DNA of 64,000 nucleotides from Deltaproteobacteria bacterium (lineage in GTDB: Bacteria > Myxococcota > XYA12-FULL-58-9 > JAFGEK01): contig JAFGEK010000133.1 of the NCBI GenBank assembly GCA_016931625.1, positions 1-64,000 of the forward strand, in the 5' to 3' direction. Positions 23,772 to 32,643 of this stretch are shown here, one piece after another. The position numbers were made by a program, and so were the translations under genes. Below the pieces are notes generated by a model. The model was not told the DNA's origin, did no database searches, and saw only the letters and a list, made by a program, of their open reading frames with translations. Each line of letters opens with the position of its first letter. Positions within the stretch are counted from its first letter, which is position 1.

Positions 23772-24442
23772 AATGAATATTCATCCAAAATTAAAGTTGC
23801 CAATATTTGCGCATAATGACGACCACGTGATTTAAGATGCTCCCATTTATTGTACGGTGCAATAAGACCACGATAAGTGCTTAAATCAATCTCAGCTGCA
23901 TCAATAGGTTCTGCTGCTCCAAGCCTTTCTGAAACTTCTACCAGAGGCGAAGCTCCTGAAAGTTGTTTATACAGAGTATCGAATGAATTCATTGCAGCAC
24001 AAACACCATCATCACCTAGACAGTCATATAATACCACACAATCAAGATAATCACGTGTTGTGTAACGCGTAGCGAGCAACCAAGCTTTTATACGAGCCAT
24101 TTCTTTTAATGTTGGTACTCGTAATCCATTGATAATCTCAGTCTCAAGTGGCTGCGTGCGACGTAATTGCCGAATACCTGTCGGGATACCTTCTAATTGC
24201 CCAAGAATTAATACTGGACGTTGCAAACGCTCAGTCTGCCAACCAGCGACTGCTTCAAGATCGGCAAGAATTTCATCAAAATGGTCTCGTAAATCTTCGA
24301 GAACATGATCACCGTCATAACTACAGCGATGTTGAGCATGCAAAGCGGCAGCTGTACCACCAACCAACACCGCCTCAGGTAAAATACGCTGGAGATGGCT
24401 TTCAGCTGCAAGCAACTTTTCCCAATCACTTAACTTAGTCAT
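23768..24442 (-). CDS. AbiEii-like nucleotidyltransferase
   Basis: 224 aa. The N-terminal third carries a nucleotidyltransferase core: VLVGGTAAALH (about 25-35, the GG turn) followed by SYDGDHV (about 41-47, the acidic pair D43 and D45). This is the pattern of AbiEii/AbiGii-type and DUF6036-like nucleotidyltransferases, some of which modify tRNA as type IV toxins. The remaining residues are helical. The gene overlaps the 98 aa gene by 4 bases. It lies at the edge of a stretch rich in toxin-antitoxin genes. Whether it acts as toxin, phage defence protein or housekeeping enzyme is not shown by sequence. Confidence 0.7.
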   Translation of the reverse strand: MTKLSDWEKLLAAESHLQRILPEAVLVGGTAAALHAQHRCSYDGDHVLEDLRDHFDEILADLEAVAGWQTERLQRPVLILGQLEGIPTGIRQLRRTQPLETEIINGLRVPTLKEMARIKAWLLATRYTTRDYLDCVVLYDCLGDDGVCAAMNSFDTLYKQLSGASPLVEVSERLGAAEPIDAAEIDLSTYRGLIAPYNKWEHLKSRGRHYAQILATLILDEYSL

Positions 24443-24850
24443 TTTCTAATTAAGTTATGATTTTTTTTATTAGTGAGGTCAATAGGTAATAGATTTGACT
24501 TATATTACCTATTTGCGATGGCACCAGTACCGGCTAATGATATTTTATAAAAATAAAACTTGCAATCATTGACAGATGATCTCTTACATGATCATCTGCA
24601 ACTAGTATTTTATAAATTTCAATATGCAAAAGGGGGCTATCATCAACACTTAATTCTATTATTTTATTTTTATCTTTTGGCGAGAAGCACTGCTGTTAGC
24701 ACAAGTAATGCAAAATTTATAAATATATTTAATGAGCTATGCGTATTGCAGCAATATTATTAATTTTCATCTAAGCAAATAAAATACGCATATTAGCTCG
24801 ACATTATGACCTTTAAAAGATATTATAAGATTATTTAAAGGGTATGCACA
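24443..24850. other. intergenic region with a hairpin
   Basis: 408 bases between divergent genes. The only structure I can support is a 9-bp perfect inverted repeat, CAGATGATC (24573-24581) and GATCATCTG (24590-24598), with an 8-base loop. It has no U-run after it, so it is more likely an operator or a relic than a terminator. The rest is low-complexity AT. Confidence 0.45.
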
Positions 24851-25144
24851 ATGAATCTCATTGCGGTTAAAGATCTCAAAACGCCTAAAATCTTACGGCA
24901 ACGTCTGCAACGTGAAGGTGAGTTGCTGTTGACGAGTGACGGCAAACCTATGGCGGTGCTCATTAATGTCGCACCAACAGACAACCCTACTGCGGTAATA
25001 ACCGCCATCCATCAAGCACGTGAGCGCATGGCATTAAGTCGTATACGTGAAGCAGCTAGCCGCAATGGGGCGGCTCAGATGACGACACCGCAAATTAACC
25101 GTGAGATCTTGGCAGCAAGGGCAGAGCGAGCACGCCGAAAATGA
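24851..25144 (+). CDS. Phd/YefM-like antitoxin of a PIN toxin
   Basis: 97 aa. The N-terminal half (AVKDLKTPKILRQRLQREGELLLTSDGKPMAVLINV) follows the YefM/Phd pattern of a short helical start and a beta-alpha unit ending in GKPMAVL, which dimerises and binds the operator. The C-terminal half is a long basic helix expected to wrap the toxin. The stop codon overlaps the toxin start by 4 bases (ATGA, 25141-25144), as in translationally coupled toxin-antitoxin operons. It would neutralise the PIN nuclease and repress its own promoter. Confidence 0.8.
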   Translation: MNLIAVKDLKTPKILRQRLQREGELLLTSDGKPMAVLINVAPTDNPTAVITAIHQARERMALSRIREAASRNGAAQMTTPQINREILAARAERARRK

Positions 25145-25554
25145 AGCGTGCGGTATTTGACACCAACATTGTCGTCTCCGGTTTTCTCTCTCCTTACGGA
25201 CCTCCAGGTCGAATCGTCGATTGGTTGCGGCAGGGGGACTTAGTGGCGGTGCTGGATGATCGTATTTTTCGCGAATATGCCGAGGTGTTAACGCGGCCCA
25301 TTTTTGGCTTGCCTGCCAATGACATTACTACAACGCTAGCGGGTATTGCCGAACGAGCCGAATGGGTGGATATACCTCCTCAGGATGCCTACCAGCTACT
25401 ACCAGATCCAGATGACGCACCATTTGTCGAATGTGCCAGCATTGCCAGAGTACCCCTGGTAACTGGCAATTTACGCCATTTCCCTAGACGCCTAATTGGT
25501 CGCTTGGTAGTGCTAACTCCAGTTGAGTTTATTAAACAAATGCATAACATCTAA
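25141..25554 (+). CDS. PIN-domain toxin (VapC-like, COG1569 type)
   Basis: 137 aa PIN-domain ribonuclease, one domain only. Acidic residues fit the family: D7 in FDTNIVVSG, E44 in FREYAEVL, D89-D90 in DPDDAPFVECA, and the late VTGNLRHFP, where the usual D is N. The RHFP word and the PPGRIVDW region are characteristic of the COG1569 group of putative toxins. It probably cleaves tRNA or rRNA when freed from the antitoxin encoded just upstream. The late Asn may weaken metal binding. Confidence 0.85.
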   Translation: MKRAVFDTNIVVSGFLSPYGPPGRIVDWLRQGDLVAVLDDRIFREYAEVLTRPIFGLPANDITTTLAGIAERAEWVDIPPQDAYQLLPDPDDAPFVECASIARVPLVTGNLRHFPRRLIGRLVVLTPVEFIKQMHNI

Positions 25555-25770
25555 TAGCCCATTTATCCTTCGATACCCACCACAGATCAGATTAGATGCA
25601 AACCGCTCAGCAACTCTGGTGTAGCGACCGGTTGTGCGGATGATTTCGGCAGCGATCCATTCGACCAGCCGCCGCCTCCGATAATCCATCTGGTCCATCA
25701 AGTTTGTAAATCAATTTACAATCCGCACTTAACCTAAACATGTTAATAGCTAGTTTTTAAACCTCAACGC

Positions 25771-25992
25771 TTAAATAGGAATACGTAAAACAGCATCCAT
25801 TAAAGCTTTAAAAGTTGCAACTTCTTGTGTGGATAAATCTCGCAATTCACTAGCAATTGGAACAATTTGGGCCGCAGGCTTGCCATCAACAGTTACAATT
25901 ACAGCTTCACCAGTATTTTTAACTGTTTTTACAACTTCAGAGAAAGTTGATTTTACAGTAGAAAGCTTAATTTTTTGACCCGCGTAGACCAT
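25771..25992 (-). CDS. orphan Phd/YefM antitoxin
   Basis: 73 aa from ATG 25992 (MVYAGQKIKLS); a longer frame begins at 26010. The text TVKSTFSEVVKTVKNTGEAVIVTVDGKPAAQIVPI is a standard Phd/YefM fold: two helices, then a beta hairpin with the GKPAAQI signature. No toxin gene lies downstream on the same strand (25555-25770 holds none) and none lies upstream, so it is an orphan. It could neutralise a toxin elsewhere or be the survivor of a lost pair. Confidence 0.75.
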   Translation of the reverse strand: MVYAGQKIKLSTVKSTFSEVVKTVKNTGEAVIVTVDGKPAAQIVPIASELRDLSTQEVATFKALMDAVLRIPI

Positions 25993-26073
25993 AATGATTA
26001 TTATAGTCATATGAGACTACTTTTATAAATACTGATCATAATTATTTATTGGCTATCCGACTATTACGGCACG

Positions 26074-26105
26074 TATTCCGATATAGTCTTGACTTTTTCG
26101 GAATA
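26074..26105. promoter_or_regulatory. inverted repeat before the DUF4143 ATPase gene
   Basis: Perfect 8-bp arms TATTCCGA (26074-26081) and TCGGAATA (26098-26105) are separated by 16 bases, ending 17 bases before the start codon at 26123. The spacing of about two helical turns between arm centres fits a dimeric repressor site. The TTGACT inside the loop could be a -35 element. The regulator is not known. Confidence 0.45.
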
Positions 26106-26122
26106 GACTGCGAAAATTAGAT

Positions 26123-27259
26123 ATGCGACGTTCGTTAATTCAACCAATTCAAGCTGATTTAAATCGTAAGATAATTCTCGTTAGCGGCGCTCGGCAATGC
26201 GGCAAAACAACTTTAGCAAAAATGCTTGGTGAACCTTATGATTATTTAAATTTTGATGTTGCTGAACATCGTATAGCTATAATTGAAAAATCTTGGGACA
26301 GAAAAAAACCTATTATAATACTTGATGAGTTACACAAATTAAAAAAATGGAAGAGTTACTTAAAAGGAATCTATGATGATGAAGGTATACCACCAGGTCT
26401 TGTTATAACTGGCAGTGCTAAACTTGATACCTATAAAAAAGTTGGTGATTCTTTAGCTGGCCGATTTTTTTCTTATCGCTTACATCCATTTGACCTCGCT
26501 GAATTGGCGCAAATTGATACCAAATTAAATACTGAAAAAACCCTTACACAATTGCTTTTACTTGGTGGCTTTCCCGAACCTTTTCTTGATGGCCGCGAAA
26601 CCTATTATAAAAGATGGCGACGCTCTCACTTAGATATTATTTTACGTCAGGATTTGCTCGATCTTGAAAGCGTTCACGAAATCACTAGCATTGAGACATT
26701 AGTACAACTGCTGCGAAAACGTGTTGGAAGTCCAGTATCATATGCTTCATTAGCTCGTGATTTACAATGCAATGATAAAACTGTACGACGATGGCTTAGC
26801 TTACTTGAAAGTATGTATGTTATTTTTAAAGTAACACCATATCATCGCAATGTAGCACGTTCTCTTTTAAAGTCAGCAAAATATTATTTTTTTGACAATG
26901 GCTTAGTACAAGGTGATCAAGGTACTCGGTTAGAAAACCTTGTGGCTTGTGCCTTGCTTAAACAATTGCATTTTTTACAAGATTGCTTGGGACGCGAACT
27001 AGAACTTTTCTATTTACGTAATAAAGATGGTCGTGAAGTAGATTTTTTAATCAGCGAAAACTTAAAACCTATTTTACTTGTTGAAGTTAAATGGGCTGAT
27101 AATACTGTCGCTCCAAGCATTGGTCACTTTGCTTCTATGTTGCATGTTAACAAGGCAATACAAATAGTAAAAGAATTACCACGCGAAAAAACATTCGCCA
27201 GTGGGCTTGAAATTCGCCGTGCTGCTAATTGGCTTGCGTCACTGCCATCAACCTTATAA
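26123..27259 (+). CDS. AAA+ ATPase with DUF4143 domain
   Basis: 378 aa. Walker A GARQCGKTT (22-30) and Walker B IIILDELHKL (about 68-77) mark an AAA_14-type ATPase. The C-terminal ~170 residues (from about 200) are a DUF4143 domain, a PD-(D/E)XK-like nuclease fold; the stretch DGREVDFLI...LVEVKW keeps the expected D...ExK pattern. Proteins of this class are common in accessory regions; their cellular role is not settled, though many sit near toxin-antitoxin genes. Here it follows an orphan antitoxin and a VapBC-like pair and has its own palindromic upstream site. Confidence 0.85.
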   Translation: MRRSLIQPIQADLNRKIILVSGARQCGKTTLAKMLGEPYDYLNFDVAEHRIAIIEKSWDRKKPIIILDELHKLKKWKSYLKGIYDDEGIPPGLVITGSAKLDTYKKVGDSLAGRFFSYRLHPFDLAELAQIDTKLNTEKTLTQLLLLGGFPEPFLDGRETYYKRWRRSHLDIILRQDLLDLESVHEITSIETLVQLLRKRVGSPVSYASLARDLQCNDKTVRRWLSLLESMYVIFKVTPYHRNVARSLLKSAKYYFFDNGLVQGDQGTRLENLVACALLKQLHFLQDCLGRELELFYLRNKDGREVDFLISENLKPILLVEVKWADNTVAPSIGHFASMLHVNKAIQIVKELPREKTFASGLEIRRAANWLASLPSTL

Positions 27260-27289
27260 TTTATTTTAAAATCATAGTCCGCCGCTACA

Positions 27290-27331
27290 TCATCTTATTA
27301 CTTCTTTACGTCGAGCTAAGTTTTTATCACC
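27290..27331 (-). pseudogene. vestige of a GMC oxidoreductase 3' end
   Basis: On the minus strand this reads GDKNLARRKEVIR and stops. The intact GMC gene just beyond (27424-29094) ends GDKILARRNEVKY. The near identity of the terminal 13 residues suggests a second, lost copy or a recombination footprint. The similarity does not extend upstream. Confidence 0.4.
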
Positions 27332-27423
27332 TTCAGAATCATAATTTCTGATTGGTATTCTAAAGCAGAACTTGATCGAATGTTGGCAGATATAAAATTT
27401 TAAAGCTACGTTAGATTACCTCA

Positions 27424-29094
27424 CTAGTACTTAACTTCATTACGACGCGCTAAAATTTTATCACCTACGCGAAAGCTATTGGCAATAATTGTTGGCGTTG
27501 TTGGCACCCCTAATGAAGTGGGCATAAAACTACCATCAGTAACATAAAGATTGTCGATATCATGGGCGCGGCAATCAGCATTAAGCACAGAGGTTTTTGC
27601 ATCATTACCAAAACGACAAGTTCCGTGCTGCAAATGATAAGTAGTGCTTGCAATATGCGGAGAATTAAATTCTTGGGCCTTGGGAGTTACCGCAGCCAAA
27701 ATATCAATACCACGCTTAAGCATGCGGCGATTGACTTCAAGATCTAACGGATGATGGGTCATTTGAATACGGGCAACCGGCATACCCGTACGGTCTTTAA
27801 CATTGGGATCAAGATCAATATAAGTCTGGTCGGTTGGTAAAAACTCATTAAAAATTTCAAACTCAAGCCAAGTCTGTTCCTTAAAATACTTTAACACTTG
27901 TTGTTTATATGCTTCGCCATACAATTTAAAATCACGATCCATAGTTAAACGCAGCGCCGCATTTATCGGATTAGGATGCGGCAAAATAAAATTATAAGTA
28001 CCGCCTTTGATAAAACCTAAGCGACCATCAGAGGCCCAATAATCATCTTGTACGCTACGCTGTAAAAACGGCAAATCATAATTATGTTCGCCAACTGTTT
28101 TAATAAAATCCTGACGAGAAAAAATTGCCGTTCCCTTACCAAAGGTTGAAAAAGTCAAATTCTTCCCAACTAATCCACTGGTGTTGGCAACTCCTTGCGG
28201 AAATGCTTTGCATGCCGAAAGCAATAACAAACGCGCGCTCTCAATAGCACTGGCGGCCAATACTACTATTTTTGCCGATACTTTGTGGGTGTTGCCTTTA
28301 TGGTCACGATACTCAACCCCACTAACGCGCCGATCATTACCTATTATGATACGAGTAACTGGTGAATTGGCACGAACTTCACAATTATGCGTCGCCTCAG
28401 CAGCAGGTATTAGTGTCGCTAGCATGCTCGACTTTGAAGCGTTCTCACAACCATAATCACCACAATAGCCACATTGATTGCACGCTGGTCGTGTGCCATA
28501 CGCTTGTGATAATACCGCGCGCGCCGTAGGGAACGCATGCATACCAATTTCTTTTGCCGCCCTATCAATTAATGCTGCACTTGGATGTGGCCGTAAGGCT
28601 GGCAGAGGGTAAGGCCGCTTGCGTGTATCGAATGGATTTATGCCAGCTTGACCTGACACGCCGATTAAAACTTCTGCTTTATATAAATATGGCTCAATCT
28701 CAGCATAACTAATCGGCCAGTCTGCAAGATTTGCCCCAGCAACACCACCTATTAATGTTGCTAATTTAAAATCTTCCGCGTGCGGCCAATACCAAAATCC
28801 AGTCATGTGCACCGTGGCGCCACCCACACAGCATGAAGTCCAACCTTCAGTTGTTGGAAAAACTTGTTCTGCCCCGTTTTTACGAATGGTATGGGGGTCA
28901 TCAACCGGAAACGGTACAAAAAAATCACGACGGCAAATTGTTATTTCATCATGAGTAAAATCAGCAAGGCTATAGTATGGCCCTTTTTCTAAGATCAAAA
29001 CTCGCAAGCCAGCTTGCGCCAATGTCGCAGCCACCGGAGCACCACCAGCACCACTGCCAATGACTATGACATCAAAATCTTTCAACTTAGTCAT
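27424..29094 (-). CDS. GMC family oxidoreductase, catalytic subunit
   Basis: 556 aa flavoprotein that should oxidise a sugar or alcohol. The Rossmann FAD site VIGSGAGGAPVAATL is at residues 10-24. The central CNQCGYCGDYGC cluster of Cys and the late HGTCRFG and TDGSFMPTSLG segments are typical of the gluconate 2-dehydrogenase/GMC_oxred_C type. The active-site His is in QHGTC. It follows a gluconate-dehydrogenase-subunit-3-like gene by 7 bases. Gluconate-type enzymes normally pass electrons to a cytochrome subunit; here the operon supplies a multiheme cytochrome c and a Rieske/cytochrome b complex. Substrate unknown. No export signal of its own; it probably travels with the Tat-like subunit 3. 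Confidence 0.85.
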   Translation of the reverse strand: MTKLKDFDVIVIGSGAGGAPVAATLAQAGLRVLILEKGPYYSLADFTHDEITICRRDFFVPFPVDDPHTIRKNGAEQVFPTTEGWTSCCVGGATVHMTGFWYWPHAEDFKLATLIGGVAGANLADWPISYAEIEPYLYKAEVLIGVSGQAGINPFDTRKRPYPLPALRPHPSAALIDRAAKEIGMHAFPTARAVLSQAYGTRPACNQCGYCGDYGCENASKSSMLATLIPAAEATHNCEVRANSPVTRIIIGNDRRVSGVEYRDHKGNTHKVSAKIVVLAASAIESARLLLLSACKAFPQGVANTSGLVGKNLTFSTFGKGTAIFSRQDFIKTVGEHNYDLPFLQRSVQDDYWASDGRLGFIKGGTYNFILPHPNPINAALRLTMDRDFKLYGEAYKQQVLKYFKEQTWLEFEIFNEFLPTDQTYIDLDPNVKDRTGMPVARIQMTHHPLDLEVNRRMLKRGIDILAAVTPKAQEFNSPHIASTTYHLQHGTCRFGNDAKTSVLNADCRAHDIDNLYVTDGSFMPTSLGVPTTPTIIANSFRVGDKILARRNEVKY

Positions 29095-29101
29095 TTAATA
29101 C

Positions 29102-29704
29102 TCAATAAGGTAAACCTTGATTTAAGTTTTGAATAATTTCTAAACGCCGTGGCGAAAAATAGCATTGCTTATGACCAATTAATTTCCAACCAACTTCGCC
29201 TTGATTACCACCATGATGAGGTGCACCTAAAAAACTCTCCATGGTTAAAACAATTAAACGTTTATAAAACATCGCACTGTCAAAGCCAGGCGCTGAGATT
29301 TTGCCATCTTTACATAACACCAGCATTTCATCTTGTTCAGAGGCTGAACAAAACACCAAAGGTTTTCGATATTTTTTGCGCGCTAGGCGGTTTAGTACCA
29401 CCACCGCCATGTGAAATTGTCTACCCACGCCAATAAAAGCTTTGCGCTCAAATAATTTGGCAAAAAAGTTTAGTGCTCCTGCTGCACCTGCTCCAGGAAA
29501 TATACGTTCAACTACCGCATACATTGTTTTATAGTATTCGCTATTTTCATCACTGCTATCAGATAATAAAAGAGCATCACGCGCTTTACCTTTTTTACAT
29601 GCTGATAAACCCGTTGCTAAGCCAACACCAACAAGCGTGGCTAATGCTTGACGACGGCTAACCGTCAATGGTTCATAGGCTTTCAGATTTATCTTAGTGG
29701 TCAT
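29102..29704 (-). CDS. gluconate 2-dehydrogenase subunit 3-like protein
   Basis: About 200 aa from ATG 29704, chosen because AGGAGG stands a few bases upstream and its ATGA overlaps the stop of the cytochrome gene (29701-29703). A longer frame begins at 29761. The start includes SRRQALATLVGVGLATGLSAC, a Tat-like twin-arginine signal running into a Cys. It resembles the small subunit that escorts GMC dehydrogenases through the Tat system and stabilises them. It comes right before the GMC gene. Moderately sure of the family, surer of the context. Confidence 0.75.
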   Translation of the reverse strand: MTTKINLKAYEPLTVSRRQALATLVGVGLATGLSACKKGKARDALLLSDSSDENSEYYKTMYAVVERIFPGAGAAGALNFFAKLFERKAFIGVGRQFHMAVVVLNRLARKKYRKPLVFCSASEQDEMLVLCKDGKISAPGFDSAMFYKRLIVLTMESFLGAPHHGGNQGEVGWKLIGHKQCYFSPRRLEIIQNLNQGLPY

Positions 29705-30588
29705 TGTACCTCCTGATGACATACACCACACGCTGGTCGTTCTTGCGTTATTCGTGGGCATTCTTGGCTACTATTAAGTTTAGCTTCTGCATGGCAGTTT
29801 GCACATGCAAATTTTGCTAAAGAGGGGCAACGATGCTTATAGTTGCCACTAGCACTGCCACCTTTACCAACATGACAATTATTACACGACCAAAGAGCTG
29901 CTGAAGTTTTAGCGTTTGCGGTTTGTTTATAAGTTAATGATTGTACAAACATTATTAACTCATTAGTAGCTCGAACATTTTCAGTTAACGACTGGCGATA
30001 CGAGGGCATAACTGAATTTATACCAGGATCAAATATTTTTTGTTTTATCTCGCTCGCACTTTGTCGTGTAAGAGTGCTTAATTTGGGGCCGGCTAAATTT
30101 AAATCTGCACCATTTGCTCTGCCACCATGACAAAGAGCGCAACCCAGACCAATATAAAACGCTGCACCACTTTGCAGCTGCTCGCTACCTTTAATACCCA
30201 CGGTGTGGCAACGAACACAACTCTCTTGAATGTAAGGTTCTCGCATCCGTGAATCTTGTTGATCATGACCTATCCATAAATGGGCGGCATCGGCAACTAA
30301 AGCTTGGGCTGTCCCGCCATGACAACAACTGCAAGAAATTTGGTTTAAATTATGAAGTCGATGAGCTAATGGGGCATCGGCCGTTTTACCATTTAGCATC
30401 TGATCTTGATGACAGCTAGCGCAGCGATCAGCACCTTGGTCACACGATATCAACTCAATTACTTCAGTTTTACGGTGACGCAAAAACTCATGTACTGCAA
30501 CAATAATTACTGTTGCCATTAGCAATAACGCAACGATAGTAATTGCTAAACGCAGCTTTTTAATATCTTGATCTATATTAAAAACCAC
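29701..30588 (-). CDS. membrane-anchored multiheme cytochrome c (seven hemes)
   Basis: 295 aa. A single N-terminal hydrophobic anchor (residues about 13-33) precedes seven CxxCH sites: CASCH, CSCCH, CVRCH, CALCH, CNNCH, CANCH and CGVCH. Each should bind one c-type heme in the periplasm. It lies between the cytochrome b and the GMC subunits and is likely to carry electrons between them. It is separated from the cytochrome b gene by 10 bases and overlaps the next gene by 4. The spacing of the hemes does not match any canonical family I can name. Confidence 0.85.
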   Translation of the reverse strand: MVFNIDQDIKKLRLAITIVALLLMATVIIVAVHEFLRHRKTEVIELISCDQGADRCASCHQDQMLNGKTADAPLAHRLHNLNQISCSCCHGGTAQALVADAAHLWIGHDQQDSRMREPYIQESCVRCHTVGIKGSEQLQSGAAFYIGLGCALCHGGRANGADLNLAGPKLSTLTRQSASEIKQKIFDPGINSVMPSYRQSLTENVRATNELIMFVQSLTYKQTANAKTSAALWSCNNCHVGKGGSASGNYKHRCPSLAKFACANCHAEAKLNSSQECPRITQERPACGVCHQEVQ

Positions 30589-30598
30589 GTATCACTCC

Positions 30599-31831
30599 CT
30601 AAATAGGCCAGCACAGAACCCAATCTGCGCCACGACAAATGCCCACAATAGTAAAAACCAATAAAGCTGAAACCAGCGATATCAAAACGAGTTGAAATGC
30701 TAGACGTCTACCAGAAATTCGCCAGGTCATTATTATAGTAAATATAATAATACTAAATGTAGTAATTAGCGGTGCAATTTCACCGATTTCACCATCATTA
30801 ATAAAGTGGTACGAAAAACTAACTAAAACAAAGGTGGCAATAAAAATTATCATGTTTGCTAGACGATAACTTCGCGGCCAATGACCAATTTCTTGTTCAC
30901 TCTGGTCAAATATTGGCAGTACGATCAACAATAAAAATAATAATATAGGAACAACAAGAGCACCCAATACTGCACCACGACTTGCTAATTCTTGCACACC
31001 CAAAAAATACCACGGTGCCTTTTCTGGATTCGCCGGTCTAATATAATCAGCCGCCGGCCCTAGTGGCGCTGAAAAATTTGTTGCCAACAATAACATTATC
31101 GCAAACACCACAAGTGCTAGCAGAAGTTCTCGTCCATATAAATGAGGCCATGCAGGTAAAGTTTCACTTTGCTTAATGCTAGTGGCCAACCCCCCATCGC
31201 GACGAATACGCCATACATGAAGTATAATCAGAATTATTAACAGCACAGGAAATAACGTGACATGCAGGGCGTGCACTCGCGGCAAACCACTTGGATAAAG
31301 CTCAGCACCACCAAAAATAAATTTGGACGCTATTGAACCAATAACTGGAATATAATCAAATAGCCCAGCGACTACTCGAGCAGCCCAAAAAGCCCTTTGG
31401 TCCCATGGCAATACATAACCAGTAAAGGCTGCAAGTAAAACAACGCTACCCATACTAAGACCGATGATCCAATTAATAAGGCGTTTATGGTAAGCCGCCA
31501 TAAAAACTATACGCATTACATGTAAAGCAACTACGATAAGTAAGGCATCCGCTGACCAACGATGTAGGGCACGTAAAGTCTGGCCAAAAGGTATCGCATA
31601 TTCAATCTCTATAATACTGCGATAAGCTTCACTACTGGTAGGCACATAATGCAGTCCTAATAACAAACCAGAAAATAAAAGTATGGCCACTAAAGTTATC
31701 GCAACAATACCCAAACCCCATGTTGTGCAAAACTTTAAAGCGCGAAGAGATATCTTGGATACATGTATATGTGCAAAAAATGAAGGCCGTACTTGGGGCT
31801 GATTAGAATTTGTTGCAGAACTCAATGTCAC
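30599..31831 (-). CDS. cytochrome b of a Rieske/cytb complex
   Basis: 410 aa integral membrane protein with about eight hydrophobic segments. The two b-heme His pairs are visible: LHRW and ALHVMR in one part, RVHALHV and ILHVWR in another. The N-terminal half matches cytochrome b6 and the rest a fused subunit-IV part with the quinol-site word [10 protein letters not shown] in place of PEWY. The start overlaps the Rieske gene's stop by 4 bases (31828-31831). The role is to oxidise or reduce quinol and hand electrons to the Rieske centre and the multiheme cytochrome. Confidence 0.9.
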   Translation of the reverse strand: MTLSSATNSNQPQVRPSFFAHIHVSKISLRALKFCTTWGLGIVAITLVAILLFSGLLLGLHYVPTSSEAYRSIIEIEYAIPFGQTLRALHRWSADALLIVVALHVMRIVFMAAYHKRLINWIIGLSMGSVVLLAAFTGYVLPWDQRAFWAARVVAGLFDYIPVIGSIASKFIFGGAELYPSGLPRVHALHVTLFPVLLIILIILHVWRIRRDGGLATSIKQSETLPAWPHLYGRELLLALVVFAIMLLLATNFSAPLGPAADYIRPANPEKAPWYFLGVQELASRGAVLGALVVPILLFLLLIVLPIFDQSEQEIGHWPRSYRLANMIIFIATFVLVSFSYHFINDGEIGEIAPLITTFSIIIFTIIMTWRISGRRLAFQLVLISLVSALLVFTIVGICRGADWVLCWPI

Positions 31832-32328
31832 GCTTTTGGCTCCATTATTAACGGGGTAACCGTCTCTATTGGTACTTCACGCGACTCAACAATCACTTGC
31901 CCACTACGCGTAATTTTTATGGCATACCAAGGCAAATTACGTGGAGCTGGTCCGTTAAGCACATGGCCATAGCGATCATAACTCGCCCCATGACAAGGGC
32001 ATAGCAGACCATCACCGCTTTGCTTTACTGTACATCCCAAATGGGTACAGCGTGCTGAGAACGCGCCCAGACCTTTATCATTACGAACAATAAATAAATT
32101 GTGCTCAGGTAAAAACAATAAAGAATCCATCCCCAAATTTAGATGTCCCAATAAAATATCACCTTGCCGATTAACTGATGAGTAAATAAGGCTAACCACT
32201 CCACCAGCTGTTGCTAAACCCGCTGCACATAGTGAAATTTTTGCAGTGGTAGATATAAATGAACGTCGTGTCTGATCATTGTCGTTATTATTGGTACTTG
32301 AATTATGTTTTTTCTTTGATTCACACAT
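31828..32328 (-). CDS. Rieske [2Fe-2S] protein
   Basis: 166 aa. The Tat signal/membrane anchor is [24 protein letters not shown]. The two cluster-binding boxes are intact: CTHLGC (box 1) and CPCHGASYD (box 2). It is the first gene of the five-gene redox operon, overlapping the cytochrome b start by 4 bases. In the complex it takes one electron from quinol and passes it to the cytochrome c. The promoter should lie in 32329-32391, shared with the divergent small gene at 32392. Confidence 0.9.
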   Translation of the reverse strand: MCESKKKHNSSTNNNDNDQTRRSFISTTAKISLCAAGLATAGGVVSLIYSSVNRQGDILLGHLNLGMDSLLFLPEHNLFIVRNDKGLGAFSARCTHLGCTVKQSGDGLLCPCHGASYDRYGHVLNGPAPRNLPWYAIKITRSGQVIVESREVPIETVTPLIMEPKA

Positions 32329-32391
32329 GTTTTGCTAAGCTTACGTGGGATTATGATTACAAGGCAATGACTATATTGACGAACATATTAT

Positions 32392-32586
32392 ATGAGGTTA
32401 TTAAGAGTAGCCGTGGAAACTACATCAATTATTGCCAATCTTAAAAGTTTGCTAGCTTCGGTTAATCCAGGCTTAGCTACTCAAGCTGACCTTAAACGTC
32501 TCGAAAACCGTATTGATGAGTTAAGTCAAATGGTTGAAACCCTTGCTGAGCAACTCAATCATAAAAAGACTAAAAAAACCAAATAA
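32392..32586 (+). CDS. small coiled-coil protein
   Basis: 64 aa at most. The true start may be GTG 32413 (VETTSIIANL), since the first seven residues are unconvincing. The body, DLKRLENRIDELSQMVETLAEQL, has the heptad pattern of a coiled coil, and the C-terminus is a basic lysine tail (HKKTKKTK). Function unknown. It ends about 60 bases before lexA, and both genes converge on the hairpin at 32623-32637. Confidence 0.5.
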   Translation: MRLLRVAVETTSIIANLKSLLASVNPGLATQADLKRLENRIDELSQMVETLAEQLNHKKTKKTK

Positions 32587-32614
32587 TTATCATTAATAAA
32601 ATCAGCTAAATACT

Positions 32615-32637
32615 AAAAAACACTCTACGGTATAGAG
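32615..32637 (-). terminator. terminator after lexA
   Basis: Read on the minus strand after the lexA stop: CTCTA, loop TACCG, TAGAG, then TG and six T. The plus-strand coordinates of the arms are 32623-32627 and 32633-32637, with AAAAAA at 32615-32620. The stem is short but wobble pairs extend it, and the U-run sits correctly for lexA transcripts. It also lies at the end of the small plus-strand gene. Confidence 0.5.
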
Positions 32638-32643
32638 CACAAA

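Noticed and set aside
25513-25701. Minus-strand 62-codon frame overlapping the PIN toxin's end
   Set aside because: It overlaps a solid gene, has no ribosome site, and matches no family I know; more likely chance or a scrap.
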